Assembly: GCF_951230155.1 (NCBI RefSeq)
Contig: NZ_CATNVD010000001.1
Span: forward strand, 248,001-312,000
DNA from: Parablautia sp. Marseille-Q6255
GTDB lineage: Bacteria > Bacillota > Clostridia > Lachnospirales > Lachnospiraceae
Length of the DNA: 64,000 nt
Reading direction: 5' to 3'
Shown here: one piece after another, positions 26,180 to 36,100 of the stretch
How positions within the stretch are numbered: position 1 is the stretch's first letter
How the letters are laid out: each line of letters begins with the position of its first letter
Notes under the pieces: generated by a model
Database searches by the model: none
What the model was told of the DNA's origin: nothing
What the model saw: only the letters and a program-made list of their open reading frames with translations
Program-made: the position numbers and the translations under genes

Positions 26180-27679
26180 TCATCTTTGTCTATGCTTAAT
26201 TAAATCTATTGCAAATTTTGCCGTTCTAGGTTCAAATAACGATACTCCGACAACATAAATTATTACTGTAAAAGTAGCATACGGTATTAAAAAAACAAAA
26301 ATATTTATATAATTATTTAAGTTTACACTAATCAAGTCATTAACAAATAATTGAATTATAAAAATCAAGCAATTAACGCCCCATCGCTTATATGTAACCC
26401 ACACATTTCTATGTAGAATTCTTTTATTAGCATAAAAAATCATATCATTAGTTCTATATAATAATGCCACAATAGTTCCTAGCAGCACACCATATATCCC
26501 AAAATACGAAACCGCAACTAGTGAAACTATTAAATTAATAGCAGATTCTATAAGACTTCTACGTTGTGTTTGCTTGAAATGTCCAGCTATACTAATCGCT
26601 TGATTACAAGCAGTTCTCCCACCATCTAATAGATATACTAAAGTAAACAGTAACGGCAAATATTGGTCAATATAACTCACATCTGTAACTCCTGAAGTAT
26701 AACATTTCAAAAAAGGCTCTATAAAAAAATTGGCAATAGAATATAAGCAGAAAACTAAAGTCATATAATATAACTCAAAACAATCGTGCAACCTTGCAAA
26801 TCTATATTTATCAAGATGGAATGTTTGTCCCAACATAAAAATGACACTATTTGTAACAGTATTTAACGCGGTCTTAATCATTGAATACAACATCGAATAC
26901 ATTGCATAAATACTAACTGTCTTTAAACCACAACTTAACGTTAAAATTATCGTATCTGTGTTATTGAAAATTAATGTACTAATTTGATGAACAATAACAT
27001 TTTTACTTTGCGAAATAGATTGATAATCCGGTGTTACCTTCAAATCAATCCATTCATAATTTTTACGAATATACCAAGCCATAAATATCATCTGCATAAT
27101 ACTGATAATCATAGAGATTGCCTGTACAGCTACCACATCAAATCCCTGTACAATTAAAACTATTTTTGCAATATTTCTGAATATATCAGTAAACATTGTT
27201 AATCCAGCTTTAATATAATATTTTCCCTCTGCTTGTAGCAATAAAAAATACTTGCCTTGAAAAAAATAATTAATAACGCTCCCCAAGCCATTAAATATAA
27301 TAATAAGTACAATTGTGATAGTTGGTATATTCGTATCTACAATGACTGGATAGATTAATGAAAAAAGAATTATCACCAAAAAGTAAATTACTCCTGTGCG
27401 ATGATAATATTTATTTGTTGCAGATAGAATAGCATTTGTTCCATCTCTATTTTTTCCCCCAAGAGATTGGTAAAGGGCTTGAATTGTAGCCCCACCAATT
27501 CCAGCTTCAAGTAGCGATAAATACGTATACACTTGAACAACGGAATTAATTAGTCCATTAATTTCAGAACCATAATTAGTAAGCACAAGTCTAGGAATCA
27601 CAATGCCCAAAATAATGGTTAAAATTTGACTGCATATACCCAAAATAAAATTTTTCCTGATTTTTTCTTTATTACTCAT
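26180..27679 (-). CDS. wzx: Wzx-like polysaccharide flippase
   Basis: 499 residues with about 12-14 membrane segments, starting with a short cytoplasmic tail (MSNKEKIRKNFILGICSQI) and then IVIPRLVLTNYGSEINGLINSV, a typical start of the MOP superfamily Wzx/RfbX group. It would move the lipid-linked repeat unit across the membrane for polymerisation by the Wzy-like protein at 34924. Strongly AT-rich codon use, like most Wzx genes. Low sequence conservation makes the exact substrate unreadable. Confidence 0.88.
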   Translation of the reverse strand: MSNKEKIRKNFILGICSQILTIILGIVIPRLVLTNYGSEINGLINSVVQVYTYLSLLEAGIGGATIQALYQSLGGKNRDGTNAILSATNKYYHRTGVIYFLVIILFSLIYPVIVDTNIPTITIVLIIIFNGLGSVINYFFQGKYFLLLQAEGKYYIKAGLTMFTDIFRNIAKIVLIVQGFDVVAVQAISMIISIMQMIFMAWYIRKNYEWIDLKVTPDYQSISQSKNVIVHQISTLIFNNTDTIILTLSCGLKTVSIYAMYSMLYSMIKTALNTVTNSVIFMLGQTFHLDKYRFARLHDCFELYYMTLVFCLYSIANFFIEPFLKCYTSGVTDVSYIDQYLPLLFTLVYLLDGGRTACNQAISIAGHFKQTQRRSLIESAINLIVSLVAVSYFGIYGVLLGTIVALLYRTNDMIFYANKRILHRNVWVTYKRWGVNCLIFIIQLFVNDLISVNLNNYINIFVFLIPYATFTVIIYVVGVSLFEPRTAKFAIDLIKHRQR

Positions 27680-27702
27680 ATAGCATCCTTTTCAGATTCA
27701 TT

Positions 27703-28824
27703 TTACTTTTCATTGTAAACAAGTGAATCTTCTAATATATTAGCAATACGTTCACATGCATGACCATCACCATAAGGATTAGATGCATGAGACATTGCAT
27801 TATATCTATCTTCATTTTCCAATAATTCTTTAAAATTCTTATAAATTACATCTTCTTCTGTACCAACTAATTTTAACGTTCCAGCTTCTATACCTTCCGG
27901 TCTTTCTGTCGTATCTCGCATGACAAGAACTGGAACCCCCAACGACGGAGCTTCTTCCTGAACACCGCCAGAATCTGTTAAAATAAGAAAACTGCGAGCC
28001 TGAAAATTATGAAAATCAAACACATCCAATGGCTCAATAATATGAATTCTATCATTTCCTGCCATAATGGAATTAGCAATTTGCCGAACCATTGGGTTCA
28101 TATGAATGGGATAAATCGCTTTTACATCCGGATGTTCTTCCATAACTTTACAAATGGCAGAAAACATATTTTTCATTGGTGTACCAAGATTTTCTCTACG
28201 GTGAGCAGTAATAAGAATAAGTTTACTATCAGATGCCCATTCAAGTTCTGGATGTGTGTAATCCTTTCGAACCGTTGTTTTTAAAGCATCAATAGCAGTG
28301 TTCCCTGTAACATAAATCGATTCTGGACGCTTTCCTTCTTTTAATAAATTTAACTTTGCAAGCTCTGTAGGGGCAAAATTATATTCACTTATTATGCTAA
28401 CAGCTTGACGATTGAACTCTTCAGGATATGGAGAATATATATTGTATGTTCTAAGACCTGCTTCTACATGTCCAACTTTAATACCTAAATAAAAACAAGC
28501 TAATGATGTAATAAAGGTTGTTGAAGTATCACCATGGACAAGTACGATGTCTGGTTCTACTTTCTCTAATATATCTTTCATTTGATTTAAAATATTTGTT
28601 GAGATATCAAATAAAGTTTGTTTATCCTTCATAATAGCCAGATCATAATCAGGCTCTACATTAAAAGCTTTTAAAACCATATCAAGCATCTGACGATGTT
28701 GACCCGTCACACAAACTATTGTATCTAATGTAGTTCTTTTTTTTAACTCATTTACCAACGGACACATCTTTATTGCTTCAGGACGTGTCCCGAACACTAA
28801 CATTATCTTCTTTTTTACTAGCAC
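27703..28824 (-). CDS. wecB: UDP-N-acetylglucosamine 2-epimerase, WecB type
   Basis: Makes UDP-ManNAc from UDP-GlcNAc. Motifs: MLVFGTRPEAIKM, VTGQHRQMLD, HGDTSTTF, GHVEAGLRT, TAHRREN and LTDSGGVQEEAP. I place the start at GTG 28824, 7 bases after AAGGAG; the upstream in-frame ATG has no such site. 373 residues, normal length. With no WecC-like UDP-ManNAc dehydrogenase nearby other than the two Ugd copies, the sugar may be ManNAc itself. Different subgroup from CapG at 20484. Confidence 0.92.
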   Translation of the reverse strand: MLVKKKIMLVFGTRPEAIKMCPLVNELKKRTTLDTIVCVTGQHRQMLDMVLKAFNVEPDYDLAIMKDKQTLFDISTNILNQMKDILEKVEPDIVLVHGDTSTTFITSLACFYLGIKVGHVEAGLRTYNIYSPYPEEFNRQAVSIISEYNFAPTELAKLNLLKEGKRPESIYVTGNTAIDALKTTVRKDYTHPELEWASDSKLILITAHRRENLGTPMKNMFSAICKVMEEHPDVKAIYPIHMNPMVRQIANSIMAGNDRIHIIEPLDVFDFHNFQARSFLILTDSGGVQEEAPSLGVPVLVMRDTTERPEGIEAGTLKLVGTEEDVIYKNFKELLENEDRYNAMSHASNPYGDGHACERIANILEDSLVYNEK

Positions 28825-28904
28825 TGTTCTACTCCTTTTTGCACACATAATACTATAGTTAAATTAACCTTCAATGTTTCTAACTTTACCGCTATAATAT
28901 TGAG

Positions 28905-29864
28905 TTATATACTTTTAAGACAGAGATTTAATATCATCTTTATCCATTTTGCTTGAAACCTAACCCCAAAATCTGATAATAAAACAAACTTTAACAGCCC
29001 GATCATTTCTTTTCTTACTTTTTTTCTTATCTCCAAATCTGTATCCTCTATGAAAGGAAATATATCACAATATTTATATACTAGATATTTTTGGGCTGAC
29101 TCGGCAGCAAGAGGATAACCACTATCTTTTATAATATTTACCACGCTTTTATGAGCTTCAATATTCGTATATAGTTTCGATACATCTGCGCTATGATAAG
29201 AACTATCCCCATGTACGACATAATGGTAACATGGCGTTTCAGAATTATAATGCACTTTTTTAGCATTAGACAATATTTTTGTATAAAATAATAAATCCTC
29301 TCCTATTGATATTTTTTCATCAAATTGAATTCTTCGTTCTCCGGAAATATTTAAAATATCTCTATGAAACAAAATTGCCCAAACGCCTCGATGTGCATAT
29401 TGTGCGAACGAGTCATATGTATTGTCTAAAACAAAAATTTTATTTATAACTTTGCTGCTCTTTTTAATAATATTTCCATCTTCAGTCTCTTTAATAAAAG
29501 AACATACCTCAATATCTGTGCCATTTTTTTTAATTTGATCAATTAAATATTCAAAATATTCATTATCTACATAATCATCACAATCAACAAAGGATATATA
29601 CCTACCATGGACATATTTTAAACCTTCATTCCTCGAAAAAGATACACCTTTAGCTTTTGGATGTTTTATAACAAAAAACTTTAAAAATTTATCAGAATAT
29701 TCATTGTATATCAAACAACTTTCATCTGTTGAACCATCATCTACTAAAATGAGTTCCAAATTTTTATATGTTTGTTGATATAAGCTTTCCAAACATTTTT
29801 TCAAATATTTTTCTCCATTATGAATTGGAATAATAATGCTAATTAAATGTTCATTTTCAATCAT
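28905..29864 (-). CDS. Family 2 glycosyltransferase
   Basis: 319 residues, GT-A fold. Visible motifs are ISIIIPIHNGEKYLKKCLESLYQQTYKNLELILVDDGSTDES split over the first strand-loop pairs, and the metal site ISFVDCDDYVDNEY. No membrane segment, so it acts as a soluble or peripheral enzyme adding one sugar to the lipid-linked repeat unit. It starts 8 bases after the GT4 gene before it. Donor and acceptor unknown. Confidence 0.9.
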   Translation of the reverse strand: MIENEHLISIIIPIHNGEKYLKKCLESLYQQTYKNLELILVDDGSTDESCLIYNEYSDKFLKFFVIKHPKAKGVSFSRNEGLKYVHGRYISFVDCDDYVDNEYFEYLIDQIKKNGTDIEVCSFIKETEDGNIIKKSSKVINKIFVLDNTYDSFAQYAHRGVWAILFHRDILNISGERRIQFDEKISIGEDLLFYTKILSNAKKVHYNSETPCYHYVVHGDSSYHSADVSKLYTNIEAHKSVVNIIKDSGYPLAAESAQKYLVYKYCDIFPFIEDTDLEIRKKVRKEMIGLLKFVLLSDFGVRFQAKWIKMILNLCLKSI

Positions 29865-29872
29865 GTATTATT

Positions 29873-31072
29873 TTATCTCCTCATCATTTTAATTATTTTA
29901 CATTTCAAATTATAAATCCACGTCCGATTATCTGTATATTGATGAATTGTATTAATTTCTTTTTTATAATACCACATAACATCCTTATAAATAGCAGTAT
30001 CCAATTTTCTAATCTTTGCAGTTTCAAAAATTCTCGAAAGTTCTTTATATCTGTCAGTAATTTCATAATGTTCAACTGCATATCTTCTCGCTGCTTCTTT
30101 TTGAATGATAATCTGTTCAGGATTATCAATATACCATTGCATTTTATGAATAAGATCTTCTTTATCACATACAACAAGCGGATAATAGTATGCGTCCTGT
30201 CTGCAATAATAATCTTTTATTTTAATCAATTTTCCACACTCATTATTTACAGCTTCATTCATTGGTGGAAAATCCGATGTAATAACAGGCAGTCCCGAAG
30301 AAAGTGCTTCGTACATTGTTAAGCCCAACCCATCTAACCTAGTTGGATACACATATACGTCTCCCATATAATACAGTCCAGGAGCTGTAACTGTTTTTTC
30401 AATAATTTGAATATTGTTTTGTTCCAGAAACTCTCTTTTATAATTACACACATCTTCAATCGGTCGTTGCGTATGAATTATTAATTTTGACTTTTTGAAG
30501 CATTCCCCCTCAATAAATGCTTCAATCAAAATATCTGTCCCCTTTCTAGTTGACATTCCGACAGAGTGAAAAAATGTTAATATATTATGTTGCTCTTTTG
30601 ATGGTCTATATAATTTTGTATCTGTTCCCCATTGCATATAATATTTCTGTGGATGTCCTTCCATTGCTTGCATATGGCGCTTTGTATTGCAAATCAAAAA
30701 ATCATATAAGACAAACCATTTTCTGGTACGTTCTGTGTAATAATCAACATATGCGGCTAATTTGATATCAGGAAATCTACGTTTTGTTTCTGCTACAATT
30801 CTAAAATCTTGCTGTTCATTAAATAATATAACATTCAAGTTATTTTTCTTAATCCAACAAAAAAATTTATGTTTGTTTATTTGAAAATTCCGATATGTAT
30901 TATCCCTTGTTACATAATCCTCATTCCATTTTTCTATTCCCTTAGGCGGATTCTGCCCAGCTCTAGAATAAATAAAAACCTCATGTCCACTCTTATGCAG
31001 TAAATCCATATATATCCTACTTACGTATGCAGCACCTCTCTCATACCATGTTGTCACTATGCCAATTTTCAT
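29873..31072 (-). CDS. Family 4 glycosyltransferase
   Basis: 399 residues, GT-B fold. N-terminal start IGIVTTWYERGAAYVSRIYMDLL; C-terminal domain has FHSVGMSTRKGTDILIEAF and the GT4 E-x7-E motif in YPTRLDGLGLTMYEALSSGLPVIT. Several Tyr/Trp-rich segments. Contributes one linkage of the repeat unit. Very AT-rich. Follows the disrupted acyltransferase in transcription order and precedes a GT2 gene. Confidence 0.9.
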   Translation of the reverse strand: MKIGIVTTWYERGAAYVSRIYMDLLHKSGHEVFIYSRAGQNPPKGIEKWNEDYVTRDNTYRNFQINKHKFFCWIKKNNLNVILFNEQQDFRIVAETKRRFPDIKLAAYVDYYTERTRKWFVLYDFLICNTKRHMQAMEGHPQKYYMQWGTDTKLYRPSKEQHNILTFFHSVGMSTRKGTDILIEAFIEGECFKKSKLIIHTQRPIEDVCNYKREFLEQNNIQIIEKTVTAPGLYYMGDVYVYPTRLDGLGLTMYEALSSGLPVITSDFPPMNEAVNNECGKLIKIKDYYCRQDAYYYPLVVCDKEDLIHKMQWYIDNPEQIIIQKEAARRYAVEHYEITDRYKELSRIFETAKIRKLDTAIYKDVMWYYKKEINTIHQYTDNRTWIYNLKCKIIKMMRR

Positions 31073-31170
31073 ATACTTCTCCTTTCTCTCTACCCTATTT
31101 AAGCAACAAGATTTATTCTATTTATTGCGTCATATATCTTATCTAATATCATTCCAAATTTTAAAGACTA

Positions 31171-32183
31171 TCACTTTCGTCCCATGAACAAATATCTTGT
31201 AATCACATTAGAATTTATAAGCTTTGTGATCATCCAGCTTAGCCCAATCACACTAACAATGTATACAACAATACTATAGTTTTCACCCCAAAATTGTTTT
31301 ACTATAAGTTCTCTTATAGCAATATGTGTATACATTATCACCAAGGACATATATCCTACCTTTTCTAGAATATAAGAAATCCAACTATTCTTCATAATAA
31401 TTGCAGTCAACTGTTGAAATAAATTAAAAAAACAAACCGGAACAATTAATGTAAATATCAAACTAGAATAATCTGAATGTTTCATATCGATAGAAAAATC
31501 AAACACTTTAAATATGTTTAACATAGCATAAAAAATAATTGTTCCCAAACTAATAATTACTCCAATCGATTTTCGATTCCTCTTTTTCCAAAAAACCTCT
31601 AAATCATTCCAATAATACCCGATTGAAAAATAAGTGATTGACACTAAAACAACATCAAAATCCCACGGAAAACATAAAAATGCAGGTAAGCCTTGCGAAT
31701 TCCGATATAAATCAAGGAATTTTGATTCAAAGATTCCCAGTACATACAATAAAAATATTATTGCAAATCTTTTTTGAACTATTTATTCTCAATAATATAA
31801 AAAATAATATTTGTGTTAGTGTGCAAGACAACTTATATACCAATATACACCACCAACCAATCGCCCCCCCAAAGGATATGCAGTATTCCCTGTAGCGTAA
31901 AAGTTCCAAGAACAACTTGCAATATAAACCACCACATATAACAAGGAATCATATATCTACAAATTCTATTCTGCACTAATTTGTAAACATTACCTCTCAC
32001 ATCAGGTTTGAATACATAACCTGATACTATAAAAAAACAAGGCATATGAAACCAATAAATATACTGGGTATACTTAAAATTTGAGTGACCAAGAATCACA
32101 AAAATAATTAAAATTCCTTTTAAAATATCAATCCATTGTTCTCTACCCGCCAATTGTTTTAACTCATATCTGTCTTTTCTCAT
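31171..32183 (-). pseudogene. Acyltransferase family 3 gene with three frame disruptions
   Basis: N-terminal part (32183 to about 31870) reads WIDILKGILIIFVILGHSNFKY and FHMPCFFIVSGYVF, the start of membrane O-acyltransferases that decorate polysaccharides. Frame is lost at a seven-G tract (31864-31870); with eight G the reading continues as LWGGRLVGGVYWYISCLA. A second break is at a CACA dinucleotide near 31825, where the next frame reads LTQILFFILL; a third at a T5 run near 31770, where removal of one T joins to YVLGIFESKF and the intact C-terminal half (31171-31749). All three sit at simple repeats. More likely decayed than simply switched off. Confidence 0.75.
31864..31870 (-). repeat. 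Poly-G tract (7) in acyltransferase gene
   Basis: Seven C on the plus strand at codons 104-106 of the acyltransferase. One extra G restores the conserved reading locally. Part of a set of G/C runs of seven or more that I find only in this locus. Confidence 0.85.
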
Positions 32184-32214
32184 ACTTGTTTCCTCATCTC
32201 ATTGAGTTTAAACT

Positions 32215-33255
32215 TCAATCAAATGCATCATCATTACTATTTTTCCTCAATTTACTTGCTAAAATTGCAGCACCAATCATTATTAATTTACTATTTACTT
32301 TATAAGTAAAATAAATATACTTACCAAATTTTCCAACACATGCACTTTTATGCCGTAATACAATACTTCTATTTTCTTCCGTCAACAATCTATTCGCAAT
32401 TTTCAGTTTGTCCTCATATGGAATTTTTGCACAAAGATTACGTTCGACAACAGAACGAATTAAATCTATTTTTCCGACCTCAAGTTCTTCTTTATATTTA
32501 TCATATATTTTTCTATCTTGAAGCATTTGCTTTTGTGTATTATAAAGAATTTCTATAATATCACATAAATCTGTTCGTGCCTTCCTACTAGAAGAAACTT
32601 TTTGTTTCCGCCAATAATAAAGTGGTGTTGGTATGTATGCAAAGCTTCTGCAGCTAAAAAAATATGTCGATACAATAAAACGGTCTTCGAACGTTCGTGC
32701 CATATAAATACAGTATTTATTCATATTTTTCAAAAAAATTTCTCTTTTGAAAAGTTTGTCCCATCGAGACATAGAAATAAATCCCGTTAAAGTAGGAAAT
32801 ACCATATGATGTATTTCGTCTATTTCGTCCTTTCCGTAATATAATTTAAGTTTACTATTTCTAGGCGTTGCTTTTTTCTTATCTAAATCAAAAAAATTGC
32901 ACATAACCAGGTCAGCTTCTGTACTCTTTTCGCATTCCATCATTTTTTCATACATAGTTGGCTCAATATAATCATCACTATCTACAAATGCCAGATATTC
33001 ACCATGTGACTGTCTGACACCTTGGATCCATGCAGACATTTGTCCACCATTTTCTTTATTGATTAAAAGAAAATTATTATATTTTTGTTCGTATTTACGA
33101 CATATCAATTCACTGTCATCTGTTGAACCATCATTTACCATTATAACTTCAATATCTTTGTACGTTTGATTCGCAATCGACTCTAAACATTCCTCAAGAT
33201 ATTTTTGAGCATTATAAATTGGAACGATAACGCTTATCACAAATGGCACCTCCAT
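32215..33255 (-). CDS. Family 2 glycosyltransferase
   Basis: 346 residues, GT-A fold: ISVIVPIYNAQKYLEECLES, VIMVNDGSTDDSE and LAFVDSDDYIEPTMYEKM. The C-terminal half is Lys-rich with a hydrophobic patch near 305-325 that may touch the membrane. The gene starts 22 bases after the cytidylyltransferase and precedes the disrupted acyltransferase. Paralogue-like similarity to the GT2 at 28905, but clearly a different enzyme. Donor unknown. Confidence 0.9.
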   Translation of the reverse strand: MEVPFVISVIVPIYNAQKYLEECLESIANQTYKDIEVIMVNDGSTDDSELICRKYEQKYNNFLLINKENGGQMSAWIQGVRQSHGEYLAFVDSDDYIEPTMYEKMMECEKSTEADLVMCNFFDLDKKKATPRNSKLKLYYGKDEIDEIHHMVFPTLTGFISMSRWDKLFKREIFLKNMNKYCIYMARTFEDRFIVSTYFFSCRSFAYIPTPLYYWRKQKVSSSRKARTDLCDIIEILYNTQKQMLQDRKIYDKYKEELEVGKIDLIRSVVERNLCAKIPYEDKLKIANRLLTEENRSIVLRHKSACVGKFGKYIYFTYKVNSKLIMIGAAILASKLRKNSNDDAFD

Positions 33256-33276
33256 CCTACTCTCCAGTACTTATAT

Positions 33277-34005
33277 TCAAATCCCATAAATCTGCGAATT
33301 TTCTTTTGCCTCCAATAATGCCCTACAAATATAGAAGTCTATAGGATTTGTTACTTTTATATTTTCCGCAGATCCTTCAACAACGTGTATCTTTTTCCCT
33401 AAATACAACATCATACTCGTACTATCTACAAAATCATATTTTCCTTCTGATTTTAAAGTCTTATGAGCTGACAAAATTTCTTCCAAATAAAATGTTTGTG
33501 GTGCTCTAGCCAGTTGACATTCCGACCGCGGAAATGTATCCTTAATAATGCTGTTTTCATCAGTTCGTATAATCGTTTCAATCGCTGGTGCAACGGTTAC
33601 AGCGGAACCGCATTTCTTAGTTTCAAAAATACAATCCGAAATTGTCTTCGAATCAATCAATGGACGCACTCCATCATGAATAAGTACGATATCTTTCTGC
33701 CCAGACTGTACTGTTTTAGCAATTGCACTTAATCCGATATATTGAGAATCTAAAGCAGTCGCCCCGCCAGCGAGCACCCATCTCACTTTTTTCAAAGAAT
33801 ATTTTTCTACAAGCGTTTTCATATAATCGATCCACTCATCTACAATTACTATACAAATTGCATCAACCTCTGGATGTAACTCAAAATGTTCTAATGTATG
33901 TATAATAATAGGTTTACTATGTATCTCCAAAAACTGCTTTGGTTTCGCACGTGTATTCATGCGATTACCAACACCGCCTGCAAAAATCAACGCATAATTC
34001 GCCAT
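33277..34005 (-). CDS. IspD/TarI-family cytidylyltransferase
   Basis: 242 residues. IspD-family signature: ALIFAGGVGNRMNTRAKPKQFLEIHSKPIIIHTL, with Gly-rich CTP loop and conserved Lys, LIHDGVRPLI and VDSTSMM. In polysaccharide loci such proteins are usually TarI-like and make CDP-ribitol or a related CDP-alditol rather than the isoprenoid intermediate. It lies 24 bases after licD, whose family moves phospho-alcohols from CDP donors, which supports that reading. No TarJ-like reductase is present, so the alditol phosphate must come from elsewhere. Confidence 0.85.
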   Translation of the reverse strand: MANYALIFAGGVGNRMNTRAKPKQFLEIHSKPIIIHTLEHFELHPEVDAICIVIVDEWIDYMKTLVEKYSLKKVRWVLAGGATALDSQYIGLSAIAKTVQSGQKDIVLIHDGVRPLIDSKTISDCIFETKKCGSAVTVAPAIETIIRTDENSIIKDTFPRSECQLARAPQTFYLEEILSAHKTLKSEGKYDFVDSTSMMLYLGKKIHVVEGSAENIKVTNPIDFYICRALLEAKENSQIYGI

Positions 34006-34029
34006 TAATTTCTCACCTTTCTTTGAAAT

Positions 34030-34896
34030 TTAATTCATTGTTTCCATAAAATCATGTTTAGCTTTCTGCGACTTCCAATAAATGATCGTATCATGATGTT
34101 CTCTCCTGTCTTCTGGAGGCAGTTGCATATAATCGCCAGGATAAAGACATTTAAGATAGGTATCATACCCAATCGGACACCTAAACTTCTGATTTTCAAA
34201 ATCCATCATAATATAATCAGAAAAACATTCCTTGGGAGCCCTTTTATGAAACTCCCCATTTGTTAATGTTGTTACATATTTACATTTCACCACTGGATTT
34301 CTTTTTTGATTCCAATGAAGCAGTTTATTTTGTAAATGAATCGCCACATTCGGTTTCCTAATACACAGCCTCCCCATAGCAGCAATTAACTTCTGAACCT
34401 TATTTCCTTTTTCTTTCCATGCATATATAGAAAATTTGTTAAACCAATGTATAAGTCCAAGAATCTCACTGATTTTACACAATGTTTTTGTTCCGAACGA
34501 ATCATTCAATATTCCGTCCTTCGCAAAGACATCAATATAAACACTAACTTTCATCGGATATTTTTCCGGATATTCTATAAGGACAGTCCGTTCATCTGCT
34601 ATTTTAAGAAATGGGTGTATCGTGTCTTCCGGAAACTCCACTTTTAAATATTTTGTCAAATACCCATTGTTTTTCTTTACATATTGTACAAAATAATCAT
34701 AATCAATTCGTGGCATATTTACATCAACATCATCATCCCAGGGAATAAACCCATTATGCCGAACCGCTCCAAGCAGCGTCCCTGCATCGAGAAAATAATT
34801 CCAGCTATTCTTTTCGCAAATATCTGCAAATTGCGTTAAGATATTAAGCATTACCTGCTTTTGTTCTATTTCTGACATAGCAATCTTTTCATTCAT
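34030..34896 (-). CDS. licD: LicD-family phosphotransferase
   Basis: 288 residues. LicD signature: MLNILTQFADICEKNSWNYFLDAGTLLGAVRHNGFIPWDDDVDV, containing the nucleotidyltransferase-like GxLLGAxRH and DDDVD metal site. LicD proteins attach phosphocholine, phosphoribitol or similar groups to glycans from CDP donors. The cytidylyltransferase immediately downstream would supply the donor. A phosphodiester-bearing polysaccharide is therefore likely. Intact; AT-rich. Confidence 0.9.
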   Translation of the reverse strand: MNEKIAMSEIEQKQVMLNILTQFADICEKNSWNYFLDAGTLLGAVRHNGFIPWDDDVDVNMPRIDYDYFVQYVKKNNGYLTKYLKVEFPEDTIHPFLKIADERTVLIEYPEKYPMKVSVYIDVFAKDGILNDSFGTKTLCKISEILGLIHWFNKFSIYAWKEKGNKVQKLIAAMGRLCIRKPNVAIHLQNKLLHWNQKRNPVVKCKYVTTLTNGEFHKRAPKECFSDYIMMDFENQKFRCPIGYDTYLKCLYPGDYMQLPPEDRREHHDTIIYWKSQKAKHDFMETMN

Positions 34897-34923
34897 TACT
34901 AATTTCCTTCTATTATCTTGTTC

Positions 34924-36099
34924 TCACTTATATTCCAAACTATTAATGTATTCTCGTCCTTTTACCGACACAAGTATGCCAATAACAAACCATAAATAAT
35001 AGCACTTTACACCTGGACCGAATGGAGCCAATTGTTCAAAAATACCATTAACAATATATACCAGAGCAATCGATGATATCATTAAGTATTTATCATCAGA
35101 TTTTCCTACATATCGTACTGCCCAAATTATTGGCCACACTGCCATATATAAAATAATACCACCACCAATAATTCCAAATTCAAGCAAAGATGTGAGAATA
35201 ATGGATTCTCTTTTCATTCGTCCATGCCCAAAGATTGGTGCTGATAAAAAATCATCCATAAAAGATTGCCATTCTATAAACCTACCTGATGACAAATCAT
35301 TGATATCATTGATATCTCTACCGCCCAGCACAACATTATAAAAAATATTATTTGTAAAATCCGGATTAATCACTAAAAAAATTGCTAATCCAAATAATCC
35401 AAGTATTAATATATTTCTTAATCTTCTATTTAGATTGCCATGCAAAAGCCACCAAGCGATTATAATAGGAATACCTATCAATGTTGCTCTACTTTTTAAT
35501 CCGAGTAATGTAACTGTTAAAAGTATAAATACGCTTAAATAAATGATTCTTTTTACTTTCGGTATTACTTTATCAAACTTAAACAAGGGTATTAATATCC
35601 ACGCTGTAAGCAATATCTGTGATACAGAATTCTTTGAATCATATGAATAGATACGAGAGTCCAATGAATTTCCATATACATATGTCAAAAAAGTATCCAC
35701 GCATACTATTACACTTGACCATATAAATGCTGTATTTATGCTCTGAATATCATCTCGCTCGAGGTTTTTCCCTGTCATTATTCCTGTAAATAGAATAAAC
35801 ATAGATAACACGATTACATAAGGAAGACTAGATGCCATATAATTATCAATAAACATAGCTCCTATGCCATATATAATACAAAATAATGTAAAAAGCAAAA
35901 AAATAGATCTTGTCTCCCAAAAGCTAATAACATGATTTTTTAAAATACAAATGATTACAAAAGCCAACCACAACGGAATGACAATATAGCGTGTCTGATA
36001 GTTGTCAATCAAAAATGGAGTCTGTCCAATATTTGTTAAAAAGCACAGTAAACATACTAATTTACAAAATGTACTTTTTCTTACCCTAATATCATTCAT
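34924..36099 (-). CDS. wzy: Wzy-like polysaccharide polymerase (O-antigen polymerase type)
   Basis: 391 residues with about ten membrane segments. Periplasmic-loop region contains GGRDINDINDLSSGRFIEW and FGHGRMKRESI, similar to the Wzy/O-antigen ligase loop with its conserved Arg, His. I start at ATG 36099, directly after the GT4 stop at 36101; the longer in-frame extension to 36273 overlaps the GT4 coding region and is not supported. Together with the flippase at 26180 it makes a Wzx/Wzy-dependent system with CpsCD control. Confidence 0.85.
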   Translation of the reverse strand: MNDIRVRKSTFCKLVCLLCFLTNIGQTPFLIDNYQTRYIVIPLWLAFVIICILKNHVISFWETRSIFLLFTLFCIIYGIGAMFIDNYMASSLPYVIVLSMFILFTGIMTGKNLERDDIQSINTAFIWSSVIVCVDTFLTYVYGNSLDSRIYSYDSKNSVSQILLTAWILIPLFKFDKVIPKVKRIIYLSVFILLTVTLLGLKSRATLIGIPIIIAWWLLHGNLNRRLRNILILGLFGLAIFLVINPDFTNNIFYNVVLGGRDINDINDLSSGRFIEWQSFMDDFLSAPIFGHGRMKRESIILTSLLEFGIIGGGIILYMAVWPIIWAVRYVGKSDDKYLMISSIALVYIVNGIFEQLAPFGPGVKCYYLWFVIGILVSVKGREYINSLEYK

Positions 36100-36100
36100 T

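Noticed and set aside
33277-34005. IspD as housekeeping isoprenoid enzyme
   Set aside because: Position beside licD in an AT-rich glycan cassette favours the TarI-like function; a metabolic ispD would normally lie elsewhere. Sequence alone does not prove it.
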